Source: an uncultured Latescibacterota bacterium (GTDB lineage: Bacteria > Latescibacterota > UBA2968 > UBA8231). From it: a stretch of 64,000 nt of DNA. Numbering within the stretch: position 1 is the stretch's first letter; each line of letters begins with the position of its first letter. Of this stretch, positions 1 through 8,155 are shown piece by piece. Below the pieces are notes generated by a model. The model ran no database searches. It saw only the letters and a list, made by a program, of their open reading frames with translations, and had not been told where the DNA came from. A program made the translations under genes and the position numbers. The stretch spans positions 1,116,001-1,180,000 of the forward strand of contig OY282352.1 in NCBI GenBank assembly GCA_958295495.1, written 5' to 3'.

Positions 1-2
1 TC

Positions 3-1106
3 GAGCCGCCGGAGGAGACGCCCCGCGACCTAGCAAAAGAAAAAAAGCTCCAAGCCATGATGGACGACGCAGCAGCGCGTGGCTGGCAGATTATGACCTT
101 TGGCATGGGTCGCGGCGGGCTGGTCGGGCTGGAGGACTTGATCACTTTCTACCCGCAGGTAAAAGGCGTGATTATCGACGGCCCCGGCGAAAACCACTAC
201 GAGCTAGCGTTCCACCACGGCGGGGAACTGCTCGAACTCCGGCCCGGCGAAGATCAGCTCTTTGCCGCCATGGGGGCCGATGTTGGGCGGATGCAGCGCG
301 GCATCGATCATCTGCGGCAGGCCCTGTGTCGGCTGACGCCCCAGCGGGTGCGCTACCTCGCCCAAGGCGGCCTCTTTTCAGTGCTGAATTTAATTGACCT
401 CGACGAGGACGGGCTGTATTGGCTGCGGATGCGGCAGGAGAAGTCGCGCCGCGCTTGGGCAGAGGCCCGCACCATTGTCGATCAGGCCTCGCGCAAAATT
501 GAGCTGGGCGGCATTCCGCGCACGGCTGTCTTCTCTGGGTTGACCGGGCAGGACTACGAGCGGATGGCCGAATACTTCGATTATATACTGCCCAAGCACT
601 ACTACTGGCATCGCGGGTTCGACGGCCTTTACGGCACGGTGGCGCGCTGGGTGCAGACGCTTGGGGAATGGAATCCGGGGCTAACGGAAGAAGACGCCTT
701 TGCCGTGGTTGAGGCACTTTTTGGCATTAAACTGCCGCAGGTGCGGACGCTTTTTGACTTGGAGGCGGGCTTTCCCGACGAGTTTTTCAGCGAAATCGTG
801 TGCGGCGAAACGCGCCGCGCCTTGGAGGCCGCCGGGGCGGACAAGGTGATCTGCTGGGTCTCGACTGGTCGTACGCCGCACACCGGCGACCCCATGCCCG
901 CCCGCGATCTGCTCGGCATTTTGCGGGCGTCCGCGGCGGCCGGACTCGAGCGTTTCGTCTTTCACCCAGAGGTCATGGGGGCGTCCGAGTGGCGGGTTTT
1001 GACCAAGCTATGCGGGACGCCGTGGCGCGAGGATCCGAGCGGGTATTGGCCTTCGGGCACCGAGAAGCCAGATGCCTTTAATGGGGGACGCAAGAAAGAG
1101 AATTAG
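3..1106 (+). CDS. Hypothetical TIM-barrel-like protein, 5' end outside the window
   Basis: The reading frame is open from base 3, so the ATG at 57 is probably internal and the gene starts upstream of the window. At least 367 residues are visible. The visible N-terminal part has an alternating strand/helix pattern (WQIMTFGMG, then VKGVIIDGPGEN), and the C-terminal part has DKVICWVSTGRTPHTGDPM and FVFHPEVMGASEW. This resembles a beta/alpha barrel of a glycoside-hydrolase-like or sugar-metabolism protein. No signal peptide or membrane segment is visible. The stop lies 21 bases before the start of the RraA-family gene, so the two are probably co-transcribed and act on the same organic acid or sugar. 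I do not recognise a named family; the barrel reading is inference from secondary-structure pattern only. Confidence 0.7.
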   Translation, partial: EPPEETPRDLAKEKKLQAMMDDAAARGWQIMTFGMGRGGLVGLEDLITFYPQVKGVIIDGPGENHYELAFHHGGELLELRPGEDQLFAAMGADVGRMQRGIDHLRQALCRLTPQRVRYLAQGGLFSVLNLIDLDEDGLYWLRMRQEKSRRAWAEARTIVDQASRKIELGGIPRTAVFSGLTGQDYERMAEYFDYILPKHYYWHRGFDGLYGTVARWVQTLGEWNPGLTEEDAFAVVEALFGIKLPQVRTLFDLEAGFPDEFFSEIVCGETRRALEAAGADKVICWVSTGRTPHTGDPMPARDLLGILRASAAAGLERFVFHPEVMGASEWRVLTKLCGTPWREDPSGYWPSGTEKPDAFNGGRKKEN

Positions 1107-1127
1107 CTGCTCACGCGGAGATTGAAA

Positions 1128-1766
1128 ATGTACGACGCATGGAAGCCCATCTACTCGGCTTTAGTTACCGACATCATGGACCAACTCGGCTACCGCGATC
1201 AGGCCATGACCCCGGATATCCGGCCCAGCCGCCCCGACGCCTTTATCGCCGGTCCGGCTCTCACCATTGACGCGTACGCCGATACCGATCCCCACCCGGA
1301 TCCCTACGGCCAAATTTTTGCCGCCTACGACCAAGCCCACCCCGGCGACGTCTTTGTCATCGCCACCAACGGCGAAGTCCGCTCCGGCTTGTGGGGCGAG
1401 CTCCTCTCCACGGCCGCCCAAGCTCGCGGCGTCGAATCCGTGCTCACCGACGGCTTGGTCCGCGATGTGCGCCAGATGAACGCCATGGGCTACAACTGCT
1501 TCTGCAAAGGCTACTCGCCGCTCGACTCGGCTGGCCGCATTCTCGCCAAAACGATCAACCAACCCATCGCCTGCGGCGGCGTGCAGGTTCATCCCGGCGA
1601 TTTTATGCTAGCCGACTACGATGGCGTGGCGGTGATTCCGGCGGCGATCAAAGGCGAAGTCCACAAAAAGGCCATGGAAAAGCTCGCCGGGGAAAACGTC
1701 GTGCGCGATGAACTAGCGGCGGGGCAGTCGCCGAGGGAGGTTTTTGATCGCTACGGGATATTGTGA
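1128..1766 (+). CDS. RraA-family aldolase/demethylmenaquinone-methyltransferase-like protein
   Basis: A 212-residue protein of the RraA/HMG-CHA aldolase family. The diagnostic block is present: GLWGELLSTAAQARG (88-101) followed by TDGLVRDVRQM (107-117), giving the D-G-x-x-R-D divalent-metal and pyruvate-binding loop. Family members are either class II pyruvate aldolases (4-hydroxy-4-methyl-2-oxoglutarate aldolase) or regulators of RNase E. In this sugar-acid setting an aldolase or decarboxylase role is more likely, but that is inference. The ATG at 1128 is preferred because GGAG at 1117-1120 lies 7 bases upstream; an in-frame TTG at 1122 sits almost on the ribosome-binding site. It follows the upstream unknown gene closely and converges with the DUF455/ATP-grasp gene. 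The 106-base gap to that gene shows no clear terminator. Confidence 0.88.
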   Translation: MYDAWKPIYSALVTDIMDQLGYRDQAMTPDIRPSRPDAFIAGPALTIDAYADTDPHPDPYGQIFAAYDQAHPGDVFVIATNGEVRSGLWGELLSTAAQARGVESVLTDGLVRDVRQMNAMGYNCFCKGYSPLDSAGRILAKTINQPIACGGVQVHPGDFMLADYDGVAVIPAAIKGEVHKKAMEKLAGENVVRDELAAGQSPREVFDRYGIL

Positions 1767-1872
1767 GGGGAGGCGTTGGTTCATAGACGACGGCGTATTT
1801 CAGGATGAAGCTCGCTGCGGGCAGGCTTTTAGGCGATGTGAATAACGAAGCCTTCGATGCGCTGTAAGCTGC

Positions 1873-4008
1873 CTACTTGAGCACCAGCCCCGCTTCTCGC
1901 AGATAGCCCTCACACTCGGCCAGCGATTCGCCGACCAGCAGCACGGTGGCGAAAGAACGGGCCTGAGCCGGATCAGTCGTAAAAAGCACTCCACCGCTCA
2001 ACTGCTTGCCGTCGGGCATCATCCAAGCCGAATGCGTCCCCTCCAGCGCGGCGGCGCATTCGGCCAAGCCAGCGAATCCAGCCGCTGCCACCTCGCCGCG
2101 GCTGAGCACCAACCACAAGGCCGTGCGCGCCGAATTAACCGCCTGTTGCAACTTGAGCGCCACCCGCCCCATCGTCGTGCGCGGATTGATCTCCACAATC
2201 GGCTTTAGCCGCAGCTTGCGTCCGTCGCGGTACACCATGGCATCCACGCCGACCGGCCCCTGATAACCAGCAGCGCACAACGGCTCGGCGAGCCATTCGG
2301 CCAACTGCTCGCCCAAGCGCGGCAAGCGGCGTGCATCGCGGCCATCGCCGTAGAGAAATCGCTTCACTTCCTCGTCGAGACCAGCGGTAAGCGAACCGAC
2401 AAACGAGCCGCGATACTGGCCGCGTCCAGCGGTGAGAAACCGCGTCCAGCCGGCCACCGCCGCACCCTCGGCCCCCACGTCAAAGTGCAGCGACAGATCC
2501 ACCACCTTGTCGAGCCACGGCTCTACCACGACTTGGCCTTGCTGCTGCAAAATGTTCTCCAACCAGCCGCGCTGCTCTGCGCGTACCCGATTTCCACGGC
2601 AGTGGATTTGGCCGCGACCCGCCGAGCCGTAGATAGCCTTGACGACCACCGCGTCAAAACCCGCCTCCGCCAAGCGCTCTATCTGGGCCAAGGCTTGGTC
2701 TATCGTCGCGCCGGCCGTGCCTACTACATCCGCCCCGCAGAGATAGTCCGCCTCCTGCGCCGCCAGAAACTCGCCCAGTCGCGCCGCGCTCCACGACTTG
2801 GCCCAGAGCGACCGGATCGCCGCGCTCCAGCAAGGTCCTTCTCCACCGCGAGGCAAGCCCGCGACCAACGGCGCAAGCAACTTGGTGCTGTCTGGACTCC
2901 AGCCCCAGGGCCTGAGCGCGTTGACCTTGCGCTCGGCAAGCGCCGCTAGGCCGTCTGCGCTGCACTCGACAAACTCCGGGATCGCAAAGCCCAACTCCTG
3001 CATCCGCCGCAGAAAAACCGGCGAAGGCTTCTCGCGCAAAAGCACCACATCGTCGCGGGCGCACAGCAGCATGGGCAGCGCTTGGAAGTCAGCCTCCAAC
3101 TCGGCCACCCGCTGCGGCGGCGTAACACCCGGCCGCCCCAAGGCCACCTGCCCCTCGCAATTGGCGTTGAACCAGTACACCGCAGGGCAGCGTCCCCGCG
3201 ACTGCGAAAACAGCTCTAACTCGTCGATATAGCCCGCAGAAAGCCCGGCCTTAAGCCGACCCGCGCGGTTGAAGCCAATGCCCTTGGCCCGCGCCGGCCC
3301 CAGTGGGAAGCGCAGTGCCCGGCGATAGGCTTCCCATTCGCTCAGCCCGGCCTCCTGCCAGCGCCTAAACCACGTCAACCCGTGTTTGACGTGGCCGATT
3401 TCGTCGCGGTAGATCCGCTCCAGAATCGCCGCGGTCTCCGGGTCGTCCAATTGCCGATATATCTGAGCATAGTGCCGTGCGTAGTCGAGATTGGCTTGTT
3501 CGAGGGTCAGGCTCAAGCCCGTGACAAAATCCATCGGAGTCTCCATCGGCCCGATGGCCTTCCAGAAAAAATCGCCGACCGGGATCTCGCCAAAATTCAC
3601 CCCGATCGCCTGCATTCGCCGTTGGTAGAGCCGCACGTGCTCTTGCTCGTCTTTGAGCGTCTGCACCAAGCCGCGGCGAAACTTTTCCGGTGCCTGCGGA
3701 AATTTGAGCAGGGCCAGCGCCATCAACTCGAGGGCGAGCAATTCGTGGTTGGCAAAAAAGTGCAAGACCAGCCCGCGCTCTTTTTCGCTGTGGAAGTGGC
3801 GCACGTCGCGGAAGCGGAGCTTTTCCCGGTGGTGCCACTCGTCTAGCCCCAAGCCGGGCGGGCGGCCCGGGGCATTCGGGGTCTCAATCCCCGCACCAGG
3901 CGCGTGGTCCTCGTAGCGATCGAGGGCGACGAGCTTGTCTTCCCAGCGCGTTCCAAAGAGCACCTGCTCGGCGAACTGGCGAATTTCCATGCTGTGAATA
4001 TAACGCAT
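1873..4008 (-). CDS. DUF455 ferritin-like domain fused to ATP-grasp domain
   Basis: A 711-residue two-domain protein. Residues about 1-250 match the DUF455 (COG2833) ferritin-like family, with carboxylate/histidine motifs expected to bind a di-metal centre: N-H-E at 87-89, DEQEH at 120-124, E170 and DEIGH at 202-206. Residues about 370-690 carry ATP-grasp landmarks: VVKAIYGSAGRG (455-466) with a lysine and glycine-rich loop, VVEPWLD (494-500), D589, and VEINPRTTMG (605-614) with the metal-binding E and N. ATP-grasp enzymes ligate a carboxylate to an amine or thiol; ferritin-like DUF455 proteins have no firmly established reaction. There is no signal sequence. The gene is isolated, convergent with the RraA gene and divergent from the enolase-superfamily gene. 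A second possible start is the ATG at 3990. Domain calls are confident; the substrate is unknown. Confidence 0.85.
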   Translation of the reverse strand: MRYIHSMEIRQFAEQVLFGTRWEDKLVALDRYEDHAPGAGIETPNAPGRPPGLGLDEWHHREKLRFRDVRHFHSEKERGLVLHFFANHELLALELMALALLKFPQAPEKFRRGLVQTLKDEQEHVRLYQRRMQAIGVNFGEIPVGDFFWKAIGPMETPMDFVTGLSLTLEQANLDYARHYAQIYRQLDDPETAAILERIYRDEIGHVKHGLTWFRRWQEAGLSEWEAYRRALRFPLGPARAKGIGFNRAGRLKAGLSAGYIDELELFSQSRGRCPAVYWFNANCEGQVALGRPGVTPPQRVAELEADFQALPMLLCARDDVVLLREKPSPVFLRRMQELGFAIPEFVECSADGLAALAERKVNALRPWGWSPDSTKLLAPLVAGLPRGGEGPCWSAAIRSLWAKSWSAARLGEFLAAQEADYLCGADVVGTAGATIDQALAQIERLAEAGFDAVVVKAIYGSAGRGQIHCRGNRVRAEQRGWLENILQQQGQVVVEPWLDKVVDLSLHFDVGAEGAAVAGWTRFLTAGRGQYRGSFVGSLTAGLDEEVKRFLYGDGRDARRLPRLGEQLAEWLAEPLCAAGYQGPVGVDAMVYRDGRKLRLKPIVEINPRTTMGRVALKLQQAVNSARTALWLVLSRGEVAAAGFAGLAECAAALEGTHSAWMMPDGKQLSGGVLFTTDPAQARSFATVLLVGESLAECEGYLREAGLVLK

Positions 4009-4077
4009 TCCCTACCTTGACACTCGGCTTGCTCCGCCGTATCTAGCTGACTCCACTGCTTCCAAAAGGAGTTCCCA

Positions 4078-5343
4078 ATGCAGATCCAATCCGTCGAACT
4101 CATCCACTTGGACGTTCCGTTTACCGCCCACACCAATCAGCACATGCAGTACTGGTTGCCGCACTGGCGCATCGTCCAACTCTGCAAAATCACCCTCGCC
4201 GACGGCACCACAGGCTGGGGCGAGACCATCCCCAATTACACATGGGCCAAAGTCCCTGCGGACATCGAGGACCGCATCGTCGGCCGCGCTGCCGGCGATT
4301 TGCTGTGGGAGGATGCGTTGGGTGCCGGGGTCCAACAGGCACTTTTCGACGCGGTGGGCAAGGTCTTGGGCACTCCGGCCTACCGCCTTCTGGGCGCCAA
4401 GGTCCGCACGTGGTGCCCGCTGTCGTGGTGGGCGATTGACATGCCGCCCGCCGATTGGGCGCGCCAGTGCGCTGACGCCGTCGCCCAAGGCTATACCACC
4501 GCCAAGCTCAAGGCGCGGACTTGGTGCGACCTGCACGCCTGTATCCAAGCCATCGTCGAGGCCGTCCCCCCGCAGTTCAAGCTCGACTTGGACTTCAACG
4601 GCACGCTGGCCAACGCCGCCAGCGCCGTCGAGTTTTTGGCGACCTTGGAGCAATATCCGCAGGTGGCCATGATTGAGACGCCGATCCCCCAAGCCGATGT
4701 GGCTGGCAACGCCCAAATCCGCAACCACATCTGCCGCCCGCTGGCCATGCACTACGGCTCGCCGCCGATTCTCACCGCCCTGCAAGAAGACGTGACCGAC
4801 GGCTTTGTCGTCTGCGCCGGGGCCCACGGCATCGCGCAGCAATCCGCGGTCGCCGATGTAGCCAACAAGCCCTTCTGGCTCCAGCTCGTCGGCACGGGCA
4901 TCACCACCACGTGGGCCGCCCACTTGGGCGCGGTCTGCCCCCAGAGCAAGTGGCCGGCCATTACCTGCATGAATATATGGGAGAGCCAACTGTTGGCCGC
5001 CCCCATCCAGCTACGCGGCGGCTACTACCGAGTCCCGGAACGGCCCGGCCTCGGCGTCGAGATTGACCTTCAGGCCCTAGAGCAATATCGAGTGGATTAC
5101 AGTTGGGTCGATCCGCCCCGCCACGTCTATCGCTACGCCCGCGCCAACGGCGAAGTCACCTACTATGGCTGCTCCAAGCAGGCCCTCCACAGCGAATATC
5201 CCGGCGACGCCATGCCCATCTGCGAAAGCGGGTCCGAATGCCTCCCCGTCGAAGACGACGGCAGCCGCGAGTTCGCCCAGATTTACGAGGCCGTGCAGGA
5301 TGGAGGGACGTTGAGAAGGGTAGAGCAGCCCAAGCATGAATAG
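4078..5343 (+). CDS. Enolase-superfamily (mandelate racemase/muconate lactonizing) protein
   Basis: A 421-residue member of the enolase superfamily with the N-terminal capping domain and a C-terminal barrel. A K-x-K pair is present (K143, K145 in TAKLKAR), as are the first two metal-ligand positions D172 (in LDLDFNG) and E200 (in MIETPIP). The third position, normally Glu or Asp, falls in PLAMHYGSPP and is His225. Its closest relative in the window is the minus-strand gene at 55350-56591, which shares GxTWG, CPxSWWA, K-x-K, IPQxDVxGN and the same His. The likely reaction is dehydration, epimerisation or cycloisomerisation of a carboxylate substrate, but the substrate cannot be named. AGGAG at 4065-4069 fixes the start. 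It overlaps the acyltransferase gene by 8 bases, so the two are translationally coupled. It extends about 40 residues beyond typical relatives at the C-terminus. Confidence 0.85.
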   Translation: MQIQSVELIHLDVPFTAHTNQHMQYWLPHWRIVQLCKITLADGTTGWGETIPNYTWAKVPADIEDRIVGRAAGDLLWEDALGAGVQQALFDAVGKVLGTPAYRLLGAKVRTWCPLSWWAIDMPPADWARQCADAVAQGYTTAKLKARTWCDLHACIQAIVEAVPPQFKLDLDFNGTLANAASAVEFLATLEQYPQVAMIETPIPQADVAGNAQIRNHICRPLAMHYGSPPILTALQEDVTDGFVVCAGAHGIAQQSAVADVANKPFWLQLVGTGITTTWAAHLGAVCPQSKWPAITCMNIWESQLLAAPIQLRGGYYRVPERPGLGVEIDLQALEQYRVDYSWVDPPRHVYRYARANGEVTYYGCSKQALHSEYPGDAMPICESGSECLPVEDDGSREFAQIYEAVQDGGTLRRVEQPKHE

Positions 5344-6511
5344 AGGCTCGTATCCTCGCCGCTATGACCTCGACGCCCTGCGCGCCGCAGCGATGTTGCT
5401 CGGCATCGCATTGCACGCGGGATTGTCCTTCACCCCTTTCCCTTGGCCGGTTCAGGATGCGCAGCAAAGCGGTTTCTTCGGGTTGTTATTCGCCGCGATC
5501 CACGGCTTCCGCATGCCAGTGTTCTTTGTGCTGAGCGGTTTTTTTACGGCCATGCTTTGGCGCGGACGCGGCTTGAAATCATTGCTCTCCCACCGCTTTC
5601 GCCGCGCGTTGCTGCCGTTCCTGCTCGGGCTGGTGACAATCGTTCCCGCGGTGAACTGGATCAGCGGCTGGGCCATTGCATCTGCATTTGAAGCCAACGC
5701 GGCCAAGGCCGCGGAAGACAGCATCTGGAGCGCAGCCAAAAACGGGCATCTCGCCGCCATGGAACGGCACTTGAAAAATGGAGCCGATATCAATGGCATT
5801 GATCCGGCATCCGGGCAGGCCCCCTTAGTATGGGCCGCGCTGCTTGGTCGGGTTGAAGCCGTTGATTGGCTGATTCTTTCACCCGTTCGCTTGCTCTATT
5901 TGATCCCTCTGACCATGCTCCCGCAGTCGCTCATGGGACTGGTCGCGTCCGGTTTTGGACCGGATACCTCCTCGGGCCTTCTGCCCATGCCGCACATATT
6001 GCTTTACTACGCCCTCTTTTTCGCCTTTGGCACTCTGTATTTCGACTGCGACGACCCAGACGGCCGGGTCGGGAAATGCTGGGGGCTAGCACTTCCCTTG
6101 GGGCTGCTCATCGTCTTTCCGCTCGGGCTCGAATTTTCAACGGGGGCATTCGGATTTCGCCAAGAGATATTCGATCCGGCCATGGCCCGGGCCGCAGCGG
6201 TGGCGTTGCAGGCGACTTACGCTTGGACGATGACCTTTGCGTGCATGGGCTTGTTCCGCAAGCTCTGCGTCCGCGAAAACAAAACCATTCGCTATTTGTC
6301 GGATTCGTCGTACTGGCTGTACGCGACGCACGTACCGCTGGTCATTGGCGCTCAATTGGCCGTGCGCGACTGGTCGCTTTCTCCAGCGGTAAAGTACTTC
6401 CTAGTTGTTCTCGCCGTCACCGGTCTTCTGTTGCTGATCTACCAATTTCTCGTCCGCTACACTTGGCTGGGCAAACTGCTGAATGGTCCTCGCGTCCGCC
6501 CGACGAGCTAG
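5336..6511 (+). CDS. Acyltransferase-3 family membrane protein with an inserted ankyrin repeat
   Basis: A 391-residue polytopic inner-membrane protein of the acyltransferase-3 (OpgC/OafA-like) family. The start RRYDLDALRAAAMLLGIALH places the conserved Arg/Asp and the candidate catalytic His27 in the first helix, and HRFRRALLPF (87-96) is the conserved Arg-rich loop. These enzymes O-acylate periplasmic or surface glycans and small molecules. Unusually, residues about 128-180 (DSIWSAAKNGHLAAMERHLK, then NGADING and PLVWAALLGRVEAV) form about one and a half ankyrin repeats between membrane helices. Membrane segments resume at about 182. The insert is short for an ankyrin array, so it may be a shrunken repeat block. 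The gene overlaps the upstream enolase-superfamily gene by 8 bases (ATGAATAG), which suggests a shared pathway, perhaps acylation of the product. The acceptor is unknown. Confidence 0.85.
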   Translation: MNRGSYPRRYDLDALRAAAMLLGIALHAGLSFTPFPWPVQDAQQSGFFGLLFAAIHGFRMPVFFVLSGFFTAMLWRGRGLKSLLSHRFRRALLPFLLGLVTIVPAVNWISGWAIASAFEANAAKAAEDSIWSAAKNGHLAAMERHLKNGADINGIDPASGQAPLVWAALLGRVEAVDWLILSPVRLLYLIPLTMLPQSLMGLVASGFGPDTSSGLLPMPHILLYYALFFAFGTLYFDCDDPDGRVGKCWGLALPLGLLIVFPLGLEFSTGAFGFRQEIFDPAMARAAAVALQATYAWTMTFACMGLFRKLCVRENKTIRYLSDSSYWLYATHVPLVIGAQLAVRDWSLSPAVKYFLVVLAVTGLLLLIYQFLVRYTWLGKLLNGPRVRPTS

Positions 6512-6513
6512 CG

Positions 6514-6780
6514 TTACGCGCTCATCTGCGCGAGGGCATTCTCGTAAGCGCCGTACGCGGCATCATCGAAGAGGACGAAACGCACGTCAGCGAGACCATC
6601 GTGCGCTGCGAGAAACTGCTTCACCGCACGGAGCGCGATGGCCGCGGCTTGCGCGACCGGATAACCGTACACGCCGGTACTGATGGATGGGAAGGCAATC
6701 GTCTCTTAGGCGAGCTCAGGCGAGTCGCGTCGAGTGTGCGGACATTGCGACCACGCCGCTGTCAATGCGGTGCGCAACAT
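6514..6780 (-). pseudogene. Macro-domain (ADP-ribose-binding) protein remnant
   Basis: On the minus strand this stretch encodes ETIAFPSISTGVYGYPV followed by AQAAAIALRAVKQFLAAHDG and VRFVLFDDAAYGAYENAL, ending in a stop at 6514-6516. That is the C-terminal half of a macro-domain protein (O-acetyl-ADP-ribose deacetylase type); STGVYGYP is the phosphate-binding loop. An in-frame TAA at 6706-6708 sits just before ETIAFP, and only about 25 poorly conserved codons precede it before the sequence runs into the neighbouring membrane-protein gene. The N-terminal ADP-ribose loop is absent. It is therefore a broken fragment, not a functional gene. It explains the otherwise empty 300 bases between the acyltransferase stop and 6815. 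Confidence 0.75.
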
Positions 6781-6814
6781 TGACCGACAACGGTGCTCGC
6801 ACGGCTCGGTTCCT

Positions 6815-7258
6815 TTATTTAAGGGCGGGAACCTCTTCCAGCCGCGAGATGCGTTGGTCCATATTGTCGAGGGCAGGCTTATGGTCGTCGAAGAACATCC
6901 GGGGATAGCGCAACCGCCGGCCCCGAATTTGGTAGTGACGCTCCAAAATGCTGAGGCTCTTTTCCAATTCTTGGAGGGCCTGATGCGTCTCAAAGTGGAG
7001 TCGTCTGGGGCGACGTACCCGTAGGGCCGGCTGACCAGCGCACTTGTAGAGCCGGCGCAGTCGATCGGCTAGCTGTTCCAGCCGTTTGCGATTCTTTTCT
7101 TCGATCCATCCGAGATACAGGACGGGAAACAGGGCGGGAAACAGGGCGGAATACGGGGCGAAATAGGCTGGTATCTCTACTCTCCATCCGAGATATACGC
7201 TAAAAGAAAGCAGGACGATATCCAGAAAGAAAAAAAACAGGGCGCCGGCTGCTACCAT
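6815..7258 (-). CDS. Small membrane protein with C-terminal coiled coil
   Basis: A 147-residue protein with two hydrophobic N-terminal segments (about residues 2-25, rich in Phe and Leu, and about 28-50), then a charged helical tail with heptad-like spacing (EEKNRKRLEQLADRLRRLYK and FETHQALQELEKSLSILERH). The likely topology is two inner-membrane helices with a cytoplasmic coiled coil. A strong AGGAGG lies 5 bases upstream of the ATG at 7258, so the start is secure. It lies 69 bases downstream of the leishmanolysin-like lipoprotein gene on the same strand and could be the last gene of that operon. No family is recognised and no catalytic motif is visible. Confidence 0.7.
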   Translation of the reverse strand: MVAAGALFFFFLDIVLLSFSVYLGWRVEIPAYFAPYSALFPALFPVLYLGWIEEKNRKRLEQLADRLRRLYKCAGQPALRVRRPRRLHFETHQALQELEKSLSILERHYQIRGRRLRYPRMFFDDHKPALDNMDQRISRLEEVPALK

Positions 7259-7327
7259 AACAACCTCCTATCGTCAGGCTCGTTCATCCGCCGCCGCTTT
7301 TGCATGCTATCTCAGGCATCGCGGGGC

Positions 7328-8155
7328 TTATTCGGCGGGGGCTAGGTGGTGGACGCCGCACCACAGCAGCGGGGGGGCGGGGCCAGCAATCGCTTTGCCG
7401 CGCCTTGGGGGGGCTTTGCCGCGCCTTGGCGGGTCGGCGGCGTTGTAGTTGACTGTGTAGCCCATATCCTCCAATGCCGCGATACTGAGTTTGGATAGGG
7501 ACGGAAACGAATAGGGCCACGGGGCCGCCATCAGTTCAAAGCCCACCTCATCCACTTCAAAATGACCGCGATAAATAGCCGCGGGACGCCCAAATACCCT
7601 AAGTACGGCGGGGCCGTCAAGCGAGTAGATAGGGCGGGGGCGCGGGTCAGATTCAAGTGGAAACACAAGCCCTAGGGCGTGCCCTATTTCGTGGAGCACA
7701 ACCGAATAAAACCAGTTGTTATCTGAACGAATATACAAGTATATCTCCCCAGTATGGGGCACGCCGCCATCGCGGTAGAAAAATGAACTCATAAGCGCCG
7801 CTCCCCTATAGCCGCGGGAACTGTCGGGCCGCGTAGGGCGGGGAAAAAAGTAGATACGTAGATCGTCTATTGGGATGCCTTGGTACTCTACGTCGGGCAC
7901 GTCGCCGACGACAACTCTCTCCCACCTACGGATAGCGCGACCTATTACCTCTGTGTCTGCGGCGGTGAAAGCGGGTGCTCCCTCCCAACCCGCTTCGTAC
8001 ACGACTTCAATAGTAAAAGTCGTATCCGGGGCGTTCAGCACGGCGGTAGTATCGCTCGCCGCGGTGAGCCGCGGGCGCGGGGGGGCAAGGGGCGTGTTCG
8101 GGGCGTCGCAACCAGCAGCGAGGAAGGCGAGCAGACACACAAAAAGCGGTGTCAT
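7328..8155 (-). CDS. Leishmanolysin-like metalloprotease lipoprotein
   Basis: A 275-residue secreted lipoprotein: signal peptide MTPLFVCLLAFLAAGC with lipobox LAAGC and acylated Cys16, then a proline-rich linker. The zinc-protease motif HEIGHALGL places H155, E156 and H159. A further candidate ligand, H198, lies in YRGHFEVDEVGFELMAAPW, the G-H...ELM arrangement typical of the M8/leishmanolysin-like group. It presumably cleaves proteins at the outer membrane or in the periplasm. The C-terminal 40 residues are low-complexity, with a duplicated PPRRGKA unit that reflects a short DNA duplication, and may be dispensable. The ATG at 8155 overlaps the TGA of the small upstream ORF (ATGA), so translation is probably coupled. 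Protease assignment is confident; the substrate is unknown. Confidence 0.85.
   Translation of the reverse strand: MTPLFVCLLAFLAAGCDAPNTPLAPPRPRLTAASDTTAVLNAPDTTFTIEVVYEAGWEGAPAFTAADTEVIGRAIRRWERVVVGDVPDVEYQGIPIDDLRIYFFPRPTRPDSSRGYRGAALMSSFFYRDGGVPHTGEIYLYIRSDNNWFYSVVLHEIGHALGLVFPLESDPRPRPIYSLDGPAVLRVFGRPAAIYRGHFEVDEVGFELMAAPWPYSFPSLSKLSIAALEDMGYTVNYNAADPPRRGKAPPRRGKAIAGPAPPLLWCGVHHLAPAE

Noticed and set aside
172..717. Long minus-strand frames opposite the first gene
   Set aside because: Arg/Ser/Pro-rich shadow of a GC-rich coding strand; no ribosome-binding site and no family signal.
2485..2949. Plus-strand frames inside the DUF455/ATP-grasp gene
   Set aside because: Low-complexity shadow frames; the minus-strand gene has recognisable domains over its full length.
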